Made by a program: the position numbers and the translations under genes. The notes under the pieces are model-generated. The model worked only from the letters and a program-made list of their open reading frames with translations. It was not told the DNA's origin and did not search any database. A DNA stretch of 64,000 nt from the NCBI GenBank assembly GCA_002435305.1, contig DJMH01000116.1, forward strand, positions 10,320 through 74,319, given 5' to 3'. This DNA comes from Dehalococcoidia bacterium UBA6495 (GTDB lineage Bacteria; Chloroflexota; Dehalococcoidia; Lucifugimonadales; UBA826). This document shows positions 16,262-24,381 of the stretch, piece after piece (the stretch's first letter is position 1; every line of letters begins with the position of its first letter).

Positions 16262-16964
16262 AGGTCATTTGCACAATCATTTTATCCAGTCTCACACAGT
16301 CCCGGCACCTATTTCTTCCTTCCGGGGGTATTTTCATTTTGGACACGGAATGGACTAAATCTAGGATAGGTGGTATCAGCTTTTCTGGCCTTCTTTCAAC
16401 TTCAATTATATTGGATTTAAATCCGAGAGCCATTCCCATCTCTGAAATAGCCGAACTAGATGATGCGAACTCTTTTTGACTTTCCGGTTCCATGAAAATC
16501 AGATAGAGACGACTGATAGGGCTATATCCGGAGGATTCTGCTATCCATGCGTAAGCATTCAGCTGTATTTGATACGACAGTAGGGCATATTTTCTTTCAG
16601 GGTTGTAGCGTGATGTTTTGTAATCGGCAATCACATAGGATCCGTCTGAAAGGCGAAATATGGCGTCTGCTTCCCCTCTCACTCTCACGCCGGTGTTTTC
16701 ATCATCTCTGTAAAATTTCCTCCAATTTGGAGGTTTTATGTTCTCAGTGACCTCTCCAATTTCTTCCAACCAATCGGGCAACCGGGAAAATTTTTCAAAA
16801 AATGCAGAAATGACGTTTTTAGTAAAACTGTCTATTGAACTAAATATTGAAGGGAATGTTTGATAGGGAAGATCCTTGACGTGCATCCTTATCCAGGCAC
16901 ACCTCAAGCACGGGTATCGTGTTGCGTAGTTGCTTAATTCAGTTGCTGAGATTGTAATAGTCAT
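16233..16964 (-). CDS. PD-(D/E)XK superfamily nuclease with paired cysteines (RecB/Cas4-like)
   Basis: A 243-residue protein. The nuclease core is GEADAIFR (Asp100), VIADYKTSR (Asp114, Lys116) and a YQIQLNAYAW helix at 131-140, which is the Q-x3-Y motif of RecB-type nucleases. Cysteines come in two pairs, CLRC at 19-22 and CRDC at 220-223, bracketing the core; in AddB and Cas4 proteins such bracketing cysteines hold an iron-sulfur cluster, although their spacing differs. No cas genes or repeats are nearby, so a CRISPR role is unlikely. It could process DNA ends in repair. It overlaps the PIG-L gene start. Confidence 0.8.
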   Translation of the reverse strand: MTITISATELSNYATRYPCLRCAWIRMHVKDLPYQTFPSIFSSIDSFTKNVISAFFEKFSRLPDWLEEIGEVTENIKPPNWRKFYRDDENTGVRVRGEADAIFRLSDGSYVIADYKTSRYNPERKYALLSYQIQLNAYAWIAESSGYSPISRLYLIFMEPESQKEFASSSSAISEMGMALGFKSNIIEVERRPEKLIPPILDLVHSVSKMKIPPEGRNRCRDCVRLDKMIVQMTYGITNDTNQ

Positions 16965-17030
16965 TTGATTTATGTGGTTATACTGGAGTAAATATATTTC
17001 TGAACATTATTGCAAAAAAAGAGGCTAGTT

Positions 17031-17897
17031 GTGGAGAGACGTCGACTTGGAAGAACTGGACATAGCAGTACAGTAATTACCTTCGGAGCCTATTCAATAG
17101 GAAAATTGAGTCAGCCAGATGCCGATTCTGCCATCCAAATGTGTTTGGATTACGGGGTTAATCATATAGATATAGCACCTGGGTATTCTGAATCGATGGA
17201 GCGTGTTGCGCCATGGATGCCGGAGTTACGCTCAAAGATGTTTTTGGGTTGTAAGACTCCAATGAGAACCAGGGATGATGTGTGGAGCAATGTTAAAGAC
17301 ATAATGGGTCGCATGAATGTGGACTCTTTTGATTTGTTCCAGTTGCATTCGGTAATAGATCTTGAAACTCTAGATCTGGTGACAGGAAAAGGTGGAGCCT
17401 TGGAGGCGTTAGTAGAGATGAGGGAACAAGGGTTAACGAAATGGCTTGGCATTACGGGACATGGTCCTTCAGCACCGTCTACCCATCTTGAGGCGCTGAG
17501 AAGGTTTGATTTCGATACTGTGATGTTTCCGGTGAATGCTTCGATGTATAGAAATCATGAATACCGAAAAGATTCAGATACCTTAATTCAATTTTGTAAT
17601 CAAAATGATGTAGGAATTCAGACAATAAAGATGATAGCCAGGGGTGGATGGGCCGATAACCAAAAAGACTGTGCGACCTGGTATGACCCTTATAGGGAAC
17701 AGAAAGAAATAGATGAGGCTTTGTGGTGGCAGTTGTCGCAAAAAATAGATACGGCTCCTAGCTGTGGGGAGTTCTCTTTACTTGAAAAAGTTTTAGATGC
17801 TGGGTCGCGCTTCCAACAGTTATCCACAGAAGAACAGGAAAACATAACGTCAACAAGGGTTTCCATTAAACCAGAGCCCAAATTAGCAATAATCTAA
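17031..17897 (+). CDS. Aldo/keto reductase family protein
   Basis: A 288-residue protein. It starts RRLGRTGHSSTVITFGAYSIG and has VNHIDIAPGYSESMERVAPWM, where the catalytic Asp-Tyr pair of aldo/keto reductases is expected (D in HIDIAPGY, then Tyr). KTPMRTRD supplies the Lys region and LFQLHSV the His. The C-terminal half is divergent. Members reduce carbonyls with NADPH. I prefer the GTG at 17031 to the in-frame TTG at 17010 because GAGG stands 6 bases before it and MERRRLGRTG is the normal family start. Its 3' end overlaps the convergent MFS gene by 4 bases. Confidence 0.8.
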   Translation: MERRRLGRTGHSSTVITFGAYSIGKLSQPDADSAIQMCLDYGVNHIDIAPGYSESMERVAPWMPELRSKMFLGCKTPMRTRDDVWSNVKDIMGRMNVDSFDLFQLHSVIDLETLDLVTGKGGALEALVEMREQGLTKWLGITGHGPSAPSTHLEALRRFDFDTVMFPVNASMYRNHEYRKDSDTLIQFCNQNDVGIQTIKMIARGGWADNQKDCATWYDPYREQKEIDEALWWQLSQKIDTAPSCGEFSLLEKVLDAGSRFQQLSTEEQENITSTRVSIKPEPKLAII

Positions 17898-19162
17898 GGG
17901 TATCTATAATTTCTTAACCCGGCTATTAGACGCCATACAAGAAGAACTACGCAAACTGATACTGTTCCACCTAATAGCATGGTGTTTCCAGCTCCAATTC
18001 GTTCAGACATGAAGCCGACTTCGAATGTTCCTATGTTATTTGCTGCCATCGCGCTAAAAGAATGAAAACTTACAGCCCTACCTCTCATGTGGTCGGGAGT
18101 CGTCAATTGCACTGTAGTTTGTCTGGTGGTCATACCTATGGCATCGGTCGCACCCAGTCCGGAAATTATTCCTCCTCCGATTAACAATAAAAGCAATGGA
18201 TGTACGTTGAGAAATTGAATTGAACCGAAGCCGAACAACAGAAGGGAATATATTCCTGTAGCGTATAGAACCAGCATCCCTTTGGAGCGATAATTGGCCA
18301 AGAAAAGGACAAGGAAACTTCCAGAAACTCCGCCCAGAGAATTGGCGGCGGAAAGAGGTCCTATAGCCCAGGCACCCTGCTTGAATAATTTATCGACTAT
18401 TAAAGGCATGATTTCTCTGTAAAAACTTACGACTGTAACCCCTACGTCCATGATATAGAGGCCAGGAAGTATGGGGTGATTTCTAACAAATGTGAATCCT
18501 TCCCATAATCTTGAAATCATAGAGCCTTCTAAAGGTTTATCAGATCCATCGGTGCCGTATTTGGCATTAATAAACAACGGTATTATTGAGGCTGGTAGGG
18601 AGAAACAGACACCTATTAAAAATACAGCAGGTAGCCCGACTAATTTGTAGGCAACCGAAAATATTAGAGGGGTTAGGATGGAGCTTATTTGATATGTAGC
18701 TGTATTAGAAGTGACAGCATGCAGCAGGTGGGAAGTGGGCACTACATTGGCTGTAATTGCCGAACGGGCTGGTCCACCCATTGTGCTGGTCACTCCAAGT
18801 ATTGCGACCATTGCATATATGTGCCACGTCTTCAAAGAATCGCTGATTAATAGAATTGTAGCAAGGGTTATTAAAAAAAAGCTGAAACACTGGGTGATCG
18901 ATATCAGCTTCTTACGATCAAACTGGTCAGCGAATGCTCCTCCAAACAATGAGGCCGGCATTTGGACAGCGAGCTGCACCAATCCTAGTAACCCGAGTTG
19001 TATTCCTGAGCCTGTTTCCTCATAAAGCCACACACCAAATCCAAGCAACCGGATCTGCATGGTAACTGAAGCAGACAATCCCGATACCCATAGCATTCTG
19101 AAATCTGGAAACCTGAAAGCAGACCAAGGTTTTATATTGGTAGAGTCTTCTCTATTACGCAA
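17894..19162 (-). CDS. MFS exporter, EntS/MFS_3-like
   Basis: A 422-residue MFS protein that starts FRFPDFRMLWVSGLSASVTMQIRLLGFGVWLYEETGS, the usual opening of the enterobactin-exporter-like (MFS_3) group. It has FGGAFADQFDRKKLI as the motif-A loop and MRGRAVSFHSF in the C-terminal half, which is the (M)RGR motif seen in this group. It probably exports a small molecule. A second member of the same group lies at 27777-29027. TTG start; a weak ribosome-binding site. Confidence 0.88.
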   Translation of the reverse strand: MRNREDSTNIKPWSAFRFPDFRMLWVSGLSASVTMQIRLLGFGVWLYEETGSGIQLGLLGLVQLAVQMPASLFGGAFADQFDRKKLISITQCFSFFLITLATILLISDSLKTWHIYAMVAILGVTSTMGGPARSAITANVVPTSHLLHAVTSNTATYQISSILTPLIFSVAYKLVGLPAVFLIGVCFSLPASIIPLFINAKYGTDGSDKPLEGSMISRLWEGFTFVRNHPILPGLYIMDVGVTVVSFYREIMPLIVDKLFKQGAWAIGPLSAANSLGGVSGSFLVLFLANYRSKGMLVLYATGIYSLLLFGFGSIQFLNVHPLLLLLIGGGIISGLGATDAIGMTTRQTTVQLTTPDHMRGRAVSFHSFSAMAANNIGTFEVGFMSERIGAGNTMLLGGTVSVCVVLLVWRLIAGLRNYRYP

Positions 19163-19299
19163 AAAGTGTAAACCCTACTGGCGCATTTGATTCAGGGGGC
19201 TGACTCTGATTTATATATGGTTTCACGGAAAGTTATTATAGACTAAGTAATATTTCAAGGGTTTATAAAAGCGGGGGCTATAAGGTTCTGTTTATACAT

Positions 19300-19935
19300 T
19301 TGGTATCGTCTTGGAAGCAATCCGTCGGAGTGGTGGTGGCACGATTGTGGGTGTTGTTTCCCATTTGTATTGGCCTGTCGCTAGTAATAGTAGGGGTTGA
19401 GGGACTATATAAACCAGGGTCTGTGAGCTTCGGCATTTATGATTGGGGGCCTAGGTTAGTTGGGCCTAACGATTGGGTGTATTGTTGCTTTATTCCTTCA
19501 GGGTTACTGATCACGGGATATTTCTTGGTTGGCCTGTCGGCCTTGAAGGACAATCCTCTGGTTCGCATCTTTAAAAAGGTCGTTCTTTACATTTTTGGAT
19601 TTTTATTTCTGGGGATCGGAATAGCAGGATATTTTCTGCCCATGTTGCCTGGCACTATATTTCTTATTCTTTCTGCCGTTTGTTTCATGCGGTCAAATGA
19701 AAAGATGTATCGCTGGGTCACAGAGCATAGACTTTTTGGAAGGCATATAAAGCAATTTATGGAAACGGGAGCTATGCCTAAAAGAGCCAAATTCATCTCT
19801 ATTAGTTGCATATGGGTTTTCTCAGCCATATCAACATCGCCGATAACGCCTTACGGTTGGCAATTCAAAACTATAGTCATCTCCCTTGCCGTTATAGGTA
19901 CGTTGTATATACTGACGCGTCCAAACTCCAAATAG
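19300..19935 (+). CDS. DUF454 (YbaN-like) inner membrane protein
   Basis: A 211-residue membrane protein. The C-terminal two thirds fit the DUF454/YbaN pattern: FLFLGIGIAGYFLPMLPGTIFLILSAVCFMRSNEKMYRWV, then FGRHIKQFMETGAMPKRAKFISI, with the conserved LP-x-LPGT turn and the basic amphipathic segment. About 90 residues precede it, including two more hydrophobic helices that are not part of the usual domain. The function of the family is not established. It has a TTG start after a 137-base gap from the divergent MFS gene. A downstream in-frame GTG is an alternative start. Confidence 0.75.
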   Translation: MVSSWKQSVGVVVARLWVLFPICIGLSLVIVGVEGLYKPGSVSFGIYDWGPRLVGPNDWVYCCFIPSGLLITGYFLVGLSALKDNPLVRIFKKVVLYIFGFLFLGIGIAGYFLPMLPGTIFLILSAVCFMRSNEKMYRWVTEHRLFGRHIKQFMETGAMPKRAKFISISCIWVFSAISTSPITPYGWQFKTIVISLAVIGTLYILTRPNSK

Positions 19936-19945
19936 AAGTTAATTA

Positions 19946-20224
19946 CTACAGAACCGAAACTTGGATTTGTGGGTCAGCTTCTCCTCTCTTAAGTGCCTCG
20001 ATTATGGTTTCAGCGAGCCTTTTGGCCGACTGGGGACTTAATTCCACAGCGACTCTCGATCCAACCCCCCGAGATTGGTTCACAAAATCTATGTTGACAC
20101 CGTATTCCCAAGGGGCATTGAAGGGATGATCGTAAGATACATTGACCATTTCTAGTGGAAACCAGCCGTCTCTGCCCTTTCCGCTTCCTTCCACCTCTGT
20201 TCGTTCGCATATCATTGTGCACAT
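19946..20224 (-). CDS. Small conserved protein (DUF6295-like)
   Basis: A 92-residue soluble protein that opens MCTMICERTEVEGSGKGRDGWF and continues with VSYDHPFNAPWEYGVNIDFVN and SRVAVELSPQSAKRLAETII. This resembles a small actinobacterial and chloroflexal family that I recall as DUF6295; I cannot confirm the name here. Its function is unknown. It is the last gene of the minus-strand unit 22631-19946, 21 bases after the dienelactone hydrolase, with a good AAGGAAA ribosome-binding region. Confidence 0.75.
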   Translation of the reverse strand: MCTMICERTEVEGSGKGRDGWFPLEMVNVSYDHPFNAPWEYGVNIDFVNQSRGVGSRVAVELSPQSAKRLAETIIEALKRGEADPQIQVSVL

Positions 20225-20245
20225 AATGAGTATTTCCTTCTAAAT

Positions 20246-21001
20246 TTAACTCAAGTTCTTACCTAAAAACGTTAGCATTTTGTCCCATCCATCAACTGCG
20301 GAACTTTGGTGGTATATAGGTCGGTCGAAATAAAAGAAGCCATGACCAGCTTCTGGATACCTATGAAACTCAATATCTTTTCCGGCGGCTTTCAACTCTT
20401 TTTCGTGTTGGTTTACTTGATCGGGTGTCGGGCTCTGGTCCAGATCCCCGAAGAGGCCTAGCAAAGGTGCGTTCAAATCTTGAGTATACGAGTTTGGCGA
20501 TACGGGTTGCTTATCCGTTAGTTGTTCATCAGACATAATAACGTTTCCACCCCAACATTCCACTATGGCATCAAAACAGTCTAGTCGACATCCGGCTAGA
20601 AATACGTGCCTCCCTCCGGAGCATGTTCCAAATGTCCCCACTTTGCCATTTGAATTCGGCAGAGAAAGAACGTATTTGGCTGCAGCCTCCAAATCACCCA
20701 TGACTTGATCGTCTGATACTCCCCCTTCTGCTCTTACTGCTGCTGCAACATCTTCGGGGGTACCGTGTGCCTCTCTGCAATACAGATCTGGGGAAATCGC
20801 GAGGTACCCATGATGCGCCAATTTGCGGGTAAATTCTCGATATAATTCGTCCCATCCTGGCAGATGATGAGCCAAAACTACGGCTGGGAATGGGCCTGCC
20901 CCCATTGGTCTGGCAAAATACGTGTGTATTGCGTCCCCATTTGTACCATTTATAGTGATAGTCTCGGCTATGATGCCTTCAAATTGTTCTGTTGTGTACA
21001 T
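20246..21001 (-). CDS. Dienelactone hydrolase family protein
   Basis: A 251-residue alpha/beta hydrolase. The nucleophile elbow is GTCSGG with Cys127, as in true dienelactone hydrolases rather than Ser esterases. The acid is in FGDLDQSPTPDQV (about Asp186-188) and the His in EAGHGFFYF (His220). Dienelactone hydrolases open lactones in chlorocatechol or related ring-cleavage pathways; many relatives act on other esters. It has a strong Shine-Dalgarno (GAGGAG). In the operon it lies between the SDR and the small DUF6295-like protein. Confidence 0.9.
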   Translation of the reverse strand: MYTTEQFEGIIAETITINGTNGDAIHTYFARPMGAGPFPAVVLAHHLPGWDELYREFTRKLAHHGYLAISPDLYCREAHGTPEDVAAAVRAEGGVSDDQVMGDLEAAAKYVLSLPNSNGKVGTFGTCSGGRHVFLAGCRLDCFDAIVECWGGNVIMSDEQLTDKQPVSPNSYTQDLNAPLLGLFGDLDQSPTPDQVNQHEKELKAAGKDIEFHRYPEAGHGFFYFDRPIYHQSSAVDGWDKMLTFLGKNLS

Positions 21002-21035
21002 TTTTACTCCTCTAATTTAGTTTGTGAATTAATTA

Positions 21036-21830
21036 TCAGGAAAACACGGCGGATCCTACACCGCCACCTGCGGCTATTGATTCCCCGGTTATAGCGGAGG
21101 CCCTCGGAGAACATAAAAATACCGCAAGATAGGCTATCTCTTCCGCCTCCACCATTCTTTTTATATCGATAGATTCTGTAGCCTTCTTTTCAATATCCTC
21201 GACCGTTAAGCCTTGGGCATTCGCGATGTTTTCCTGCATAGGTTGTGTTCTTTCTGTTCTGGTGGCACCCGGATGAATGATATTGGCCGTTATACCAAAT
21301 TGCCCTAATTCATTGGAAAGAGTCTTTGTTAGGTGGACTAGGGCTAGGTTTCGCAGGCCACTGATAGCTCCTCCACTTCTTGCCGCCAAACCTCCAATAT
21401 TTATTATTCTGCCCCATTGTGCTTTTTTCATGTAAGGCACCGACCTTTTTGTCGATCGCAGATACCCAACAACCTTGGTATCTATGTCGTCTATAAGTTC
21501 TAATGGGTCGGCCTGATCTAGCGGACCCATAACCAATCCACCTGGAGCGGCAGCATTGTTTATTAGAATATCCAGCCCCCCAAGGGCAGAGGCTGCGCCA
21601 TCTATGAACATGGAAATTGAGTTATCATCTCGGGTATCTGCCACTGCAGTAAAAACCTTCACATTATAATTGGATGTTATCTCTTCAGAGGTTGCTATTA
21701 AGTCAGATTCGTTTCTGGCGCACAACCCCAAATCAACGCCTTCCTTTGCCAATTCCTTGGCAATAGCTTTACCAATTCCTTTGCTGCCGCCGGTGATGAT
21801 CGCTTTTTTCCCACTTATGGAAAGTTCCAT
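21036..21830 (-). CDS. SDR-family protein lacking the usual Ser-Tyr-Lys triad
   Basis: A 264-residue short-chain dehydrogenase/reductase fold. The cofactor motif TGGSKGIG (residues 13-20) and the NNAA motif (91-94) are intact, so NAD(P) binding is likely. The catalytic segment is abnormal: the strand that normally ends in Ser reads INIGG (143-147), and the YxxxK site aligns with GLRNL at about 158-162, just before ALVHLTKTLSNELG. Thus Ser, Tyr and Lys all appear replaced. Some SDR branches with an RN pair at this place are known to me, with unclear chemistry. It lies 9 bases after the aldolase gene. Confidence 0.85.
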   Translation of the reverse strand: MELSISGKKAIITGGSKGIGKAIAKELAKEGVDLGLCARNESDLIATSEEITSNYNVKVFTAVADTRDDNSISMFIDGAASALGGLDILINNAAAPGGLVMGPLDQADPLELIDDIDTKVVGYLRSTKRSVPYMKKAQWGRIINIGGLAARSGGAISGLRNLALVHLTKTLSNELGQFGITANIIHPGATRTERTQPMQENIANAQGLTVEDIEKKATESIDIKRMVEAEEIAYLAVFLCSPRASAITGESIAAGGGVGSAVFS

Positions 21831-21839
21831 GACAGTTAA

Positions 21840-22631
21840 CTAGTTGCCTTCCATTGCCCTTAGTACTTTCTCTCCTTCGTTCTTCCAAAATGAGTAAAGT
21901 ATTGATATGTCTGTACCTAGCGAGAAATCTCTTACTCCCATATCTAGATACTCTTTCATTTCGTCTGCCGATTGTATTTCAGCCCTTGGAGGAACTCCCA
22001 TTTTTATGCCTAATTCAAAAGTCTTCTTTTTTGCCGCCTGCACTTCCGGGTCGTTCATCTGTCTTGGTTTACCAATGTTCATTGAAAAATCCGCACCGCC
22101 CCATTGGATCATCTCCACACCTGGCTCAGATAAAATTTCTTCCAGATTGTCAACAGCGCCTTTTTTTTCAATCATGAAGGCCAATACCACATCCCCAAGC
22201 ATATCTACATATTCCTGTGTGCCGCCATATCCCATGTAGGAGTTCCTCCTTGTAGCAACGCCATAAAGACCCCCATGATCGGGGTGGTCGGGCCTAGCTG
22301 ATTTGATGCATTCCCGGACTTCTTCTATGCTTCGTACGTCTGTAAATAGCACGCTTTCGTAACCAGATCCTATTCCTCTTTGAGCGAGGAAGGGCATAAG
22401 GCTTTGATCTATCTTAATCATGCTGCCAAGATTGTAGAGTTCGGATGTTCGGCACATGTTATCAAGGTCGTGCAGGTCTGATGGTCCATACTCGGCCACG
22501 AATTCAACATAGTCATATATGCCTGCATGCCCGATGGCTTCTATTTCTGCGGGCCACACACTGTGTATATGGGTACTAAGTGTGGGTTCCTCCGACCTTA
22601 ATTTTTGTCTGATTAAGTTAGGCTTAAGCAT
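21840..22631 (-). CDS. HpcH/HpaI-family aldolase/citrate lyase-like protein
   Basis: A 263-residue HpcH/HpaI protein, distinct from the one at 11611-12369. YDYVEFVAEYGPSDLHDLDN replaces the usual EGEHG segment, so the catalytic His is shifted or missing; MIQWGGADFSMNIGKP is the metal-loop region, and the late MGVRDFSLGTD strand is clear. Substrate unknown; it may be a non-aldolase branch such as a lyase of other 2-keto acids. I chose the ATG at 22631 because GGAGG stands 5 bases before it, while the ATG at 22643 overlaps that ribosome-binding site. It is the first gene of a four-gene minus operon. Confidence 0.8.
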   Translation of the reverse strand: MLKPNLIRQKLRSEEPTLSTHIHSVWPAEIEAIGHAGIYDYVEFVAEYGPSDLHDLDNMCRTSELYNLGSMIKIDQSLMPFLAQRGIGSGYESVLFTDVRSIEEVRECIKSARPDHPDHGGLYGVATRRNSYMGYGGTQEYVDMLGDVVLAFMIEKKGAVDNLEEILSEPGVEMIQWGGADFSMNIGKPRQMNDPEVQAAKKKTFELGIKMGVPPRAEIQSADEMKEYLDMGVRDFSLGTDISILYSFWKNEGEKVLRAMEGN

Positions 22632-22850
22632 CGCATCCTCCATGATATTTATCTTTCTATCGTATCGGTAGGTTATCAGAAAGATTACCTACAATTCATC
22701 TGTTTCAAATTAAGACTGTAAACACACCATTTTTAACCTAGTCACGGGAGACAGTTACGGAATATAATCCTCACATATATTTCATGAAACTGTCTTCCAT
22801 TCTTTTTTACATGTAGTGAGTAATTGTTAAAAAACACTTTTATTTTGGGA

Positions 22851-23024
22851 ATGCCGTTACAATTTGGGCTGGTTGTTTTTTTTGCGGGATTGCTTGTTAT
22901 TTATGTGCTAGCGATGTCAGCTTCGGCTCGGATAGAAAAACGGAAAGATGTTCGATATGAAGTAGGGCAAACGGAAATTTACACCTGGGAATCGGCAGCA
23001 CTGTGGATGTGTCCTCTTCACTGA
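22851..23024 (+). CDS. Small single-pass membrane protein ahead of MFS gene
   Basis: A short open frame of about 57 residues from ATG 22851 (a TTG at 22824 could add nine). It has one hydrophobic helix (FGLVVFFAGLLVIYVLAM) followed by a basic stretch SARIEKRKDVR and a tail ending in a Trp/Cys-rich WESAALWMCPLH. The layout fits a small membrane subunit, and it ends 21 bases before the MFS gene at 23046. I recognise no family. It may be a chance frame. Confidence 0.4.
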   Translation: MPLQFGLVVFFAGLLVIYVLAMSASARIEKRKDVRYEVGQTEIYTWESAALWMCPLH

Positions 23025-23045
23025 GGTTGGAGAATTCTCTCAAAA

Positions 23046-24365
23046 ATGATTCAGGATAATTTAGGCACTTCTGAGCCAAAAACTTTTTACTGGCATTATG
23101 CCTGGATGATAGTTGCCATTATTGCTGGGATGCAGATAGTAGGCTCATCCATCAGAATGGCTTTTGGGGTGTTCATCGATCCATTGCAGACTCAATTTGG
23201 ATGGAGTCAGGGTGGTATTGGATTCGCCTATGCAATTTGTAGCATAGTGTCAGCTGTTGTGGCTCCGTGGGCAGGCAATTTGGGTGATAGGTTTGGGGCA
23301 AAAAAATCTATGCTTGTCGGAACCTTTGTTTTTTTAATTGGTATGCTGGCTACCGCTTTTGTAAAAGATCTGTGGCAATTTTGGCTTACATATGGGGTCA
23401 TCCTCGGTATTGCTCAGGCAATTTTTCTTGTACCTCTTATACCCGCAGCTATGATCTGGTTTAGAAGGCACCTAGGTTTGGCTATGGGTCTCATTATGGC
23501 TTCCTGGGGAGTAGGGCCTGCATTGGCCACGCCTTTTGTGGCCTTTATGATTCAGACATTTGGTTGGACTGTCGCTTTTGTCTCCATAGGGATTGCTTCC
23601 ACATTAATAATGCTGGCCTTGGTTTCTGTATTTAAAAACAGGCCCGCAGATGTAGGCGTTCAGGCGTATGGTACTTTCAAAGGTGATCCACCACTTAGTG
23701 ACAAACTCCCTCCTGCTATTCTTCTCGATGAGTTCAAGGGATACATGAGGAAAACTGCCGCCTTTTGGAATATGAGTTCTATTCATTTCCTTGGTTGCGT
23801 GGGGCATGCAGTGATCTTGATTTGGATAATTCCAATGGCCACTAGTAAAGGTATGAGTGCAATAGATGCTTCGCTAATTTTCACATTGTTTTCGGCAGTC
23901 AGCATAGTCACTAGGTTAACAACTCCGATTTTATGTGAAAGGTTGGGTGTGCGAACTGTAATGACAGTTTTTTACATCTTGCAGGGGGCAACAGTATTAC
24001 TTTTGATATTCTCATCGATGGATGGGATGTTCTTAATATTTGCTGTTAGTTTTGGGGTTGGGTACGGAGGAGAAACTGGGGGATTCCCAATTCTAAATAG
24101 GAAATACTTCGGGCATGCGCCTATGGGAGGGGCGCATGGGTTTCAAATGCTGGGAGCTGGCGCAGGCATGGCATTGGGCGGTTGGATTGGAGGTCCAGTT
24201 TTTGATATTTTTGATTCCTATAATCCTGCATTCGCTATCAGTGTGGTAGCGAGTTTTGCAGGCGCCGTGAGTATTATTTTGCTAGAGAATCCTGCCAAAC
24301 TATTGATACCGGATTGGCAAAAATCAGAAGAGAAATTCGAACAAAATTTAAAAATCACCACGTGA
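23046..24365 (+). CDS. MFS transporter (oxalate/formate antiporter-like)
   Basis: A 439-residue MFS carrier with 12 predicted helices. YWHYAWMIVAIIAGMQIVGSSIRMAFGVFIDPLQTQFGWSQGGIGFAY opens the protein, NLGDRFGAKKSM is the motif-A loop, and FGVGYGGETGGFPILNRKYFG is a late conserved segment seen in OxlT-like carriers. It is less like the three FGWTRTQI paralogues. It is followed after 16 bases by an amidase gene, so it may import an amide-bearing substrate or export the acid product. Upstream, a GGAG lies somewhat far (about 14 bases) from the ATG. Confidence 0.9.
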   Translation: MIQDNLGTSEPKTFYWHYAWMIVAIIAGMQIVGSSIRMAFGVFIDPLQTQFGWSQGGIGFAYAICSIVSAVVAPWAGNLGDRFGAKKSMLVGTFVFLIGMLATAFVKDLWQFWLTYGVILGIAQAIFLVPLIPAAMIWFRRHLGLAMGLIMASWGVGPALATPFVAFMIQTFGWTVAFVSIGIASTLIMLALVSVFKNRPADVGVQAYGTFKGDPPLSDKLPPAILLDEFKGYMRKTAAFWNMSSIHFLGCVGHAVILIWIIPMATSKGMSAIDASLIFTLFSAVSIVTRLTTPILCERLGVRTVMTVFYILQGATVLLLIFSSMDGMFLIFAVSFGVGYGGETGGFPILNRKYFGHAPMGGAHGFQMLGAGAGMALGGWIGGPVFDIFDSYNPAFAISVVASFAGAVSIILLENPAKLLIPDWQKSEEKFEQNLKITT

Positions 24366-24381
24366 GAATGGAGTTATTGAT

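Noticed and set aside
16233..16964. Reading the Cas4-like nuclease as part of a CRISPR-Cas system
   Set aside because: There is no cas1/cas2 or repeat array near; its neighbours are metabolic genes.
22824..24365. Second in-frame TGA joining the small frame (ends 23024) to the MFS gene, considered as another selenocysteine
   Set aside because: No Cys-aligned motif surrounds the TGA, and the MFS protein has a normal start after it; same frame is probably chance.
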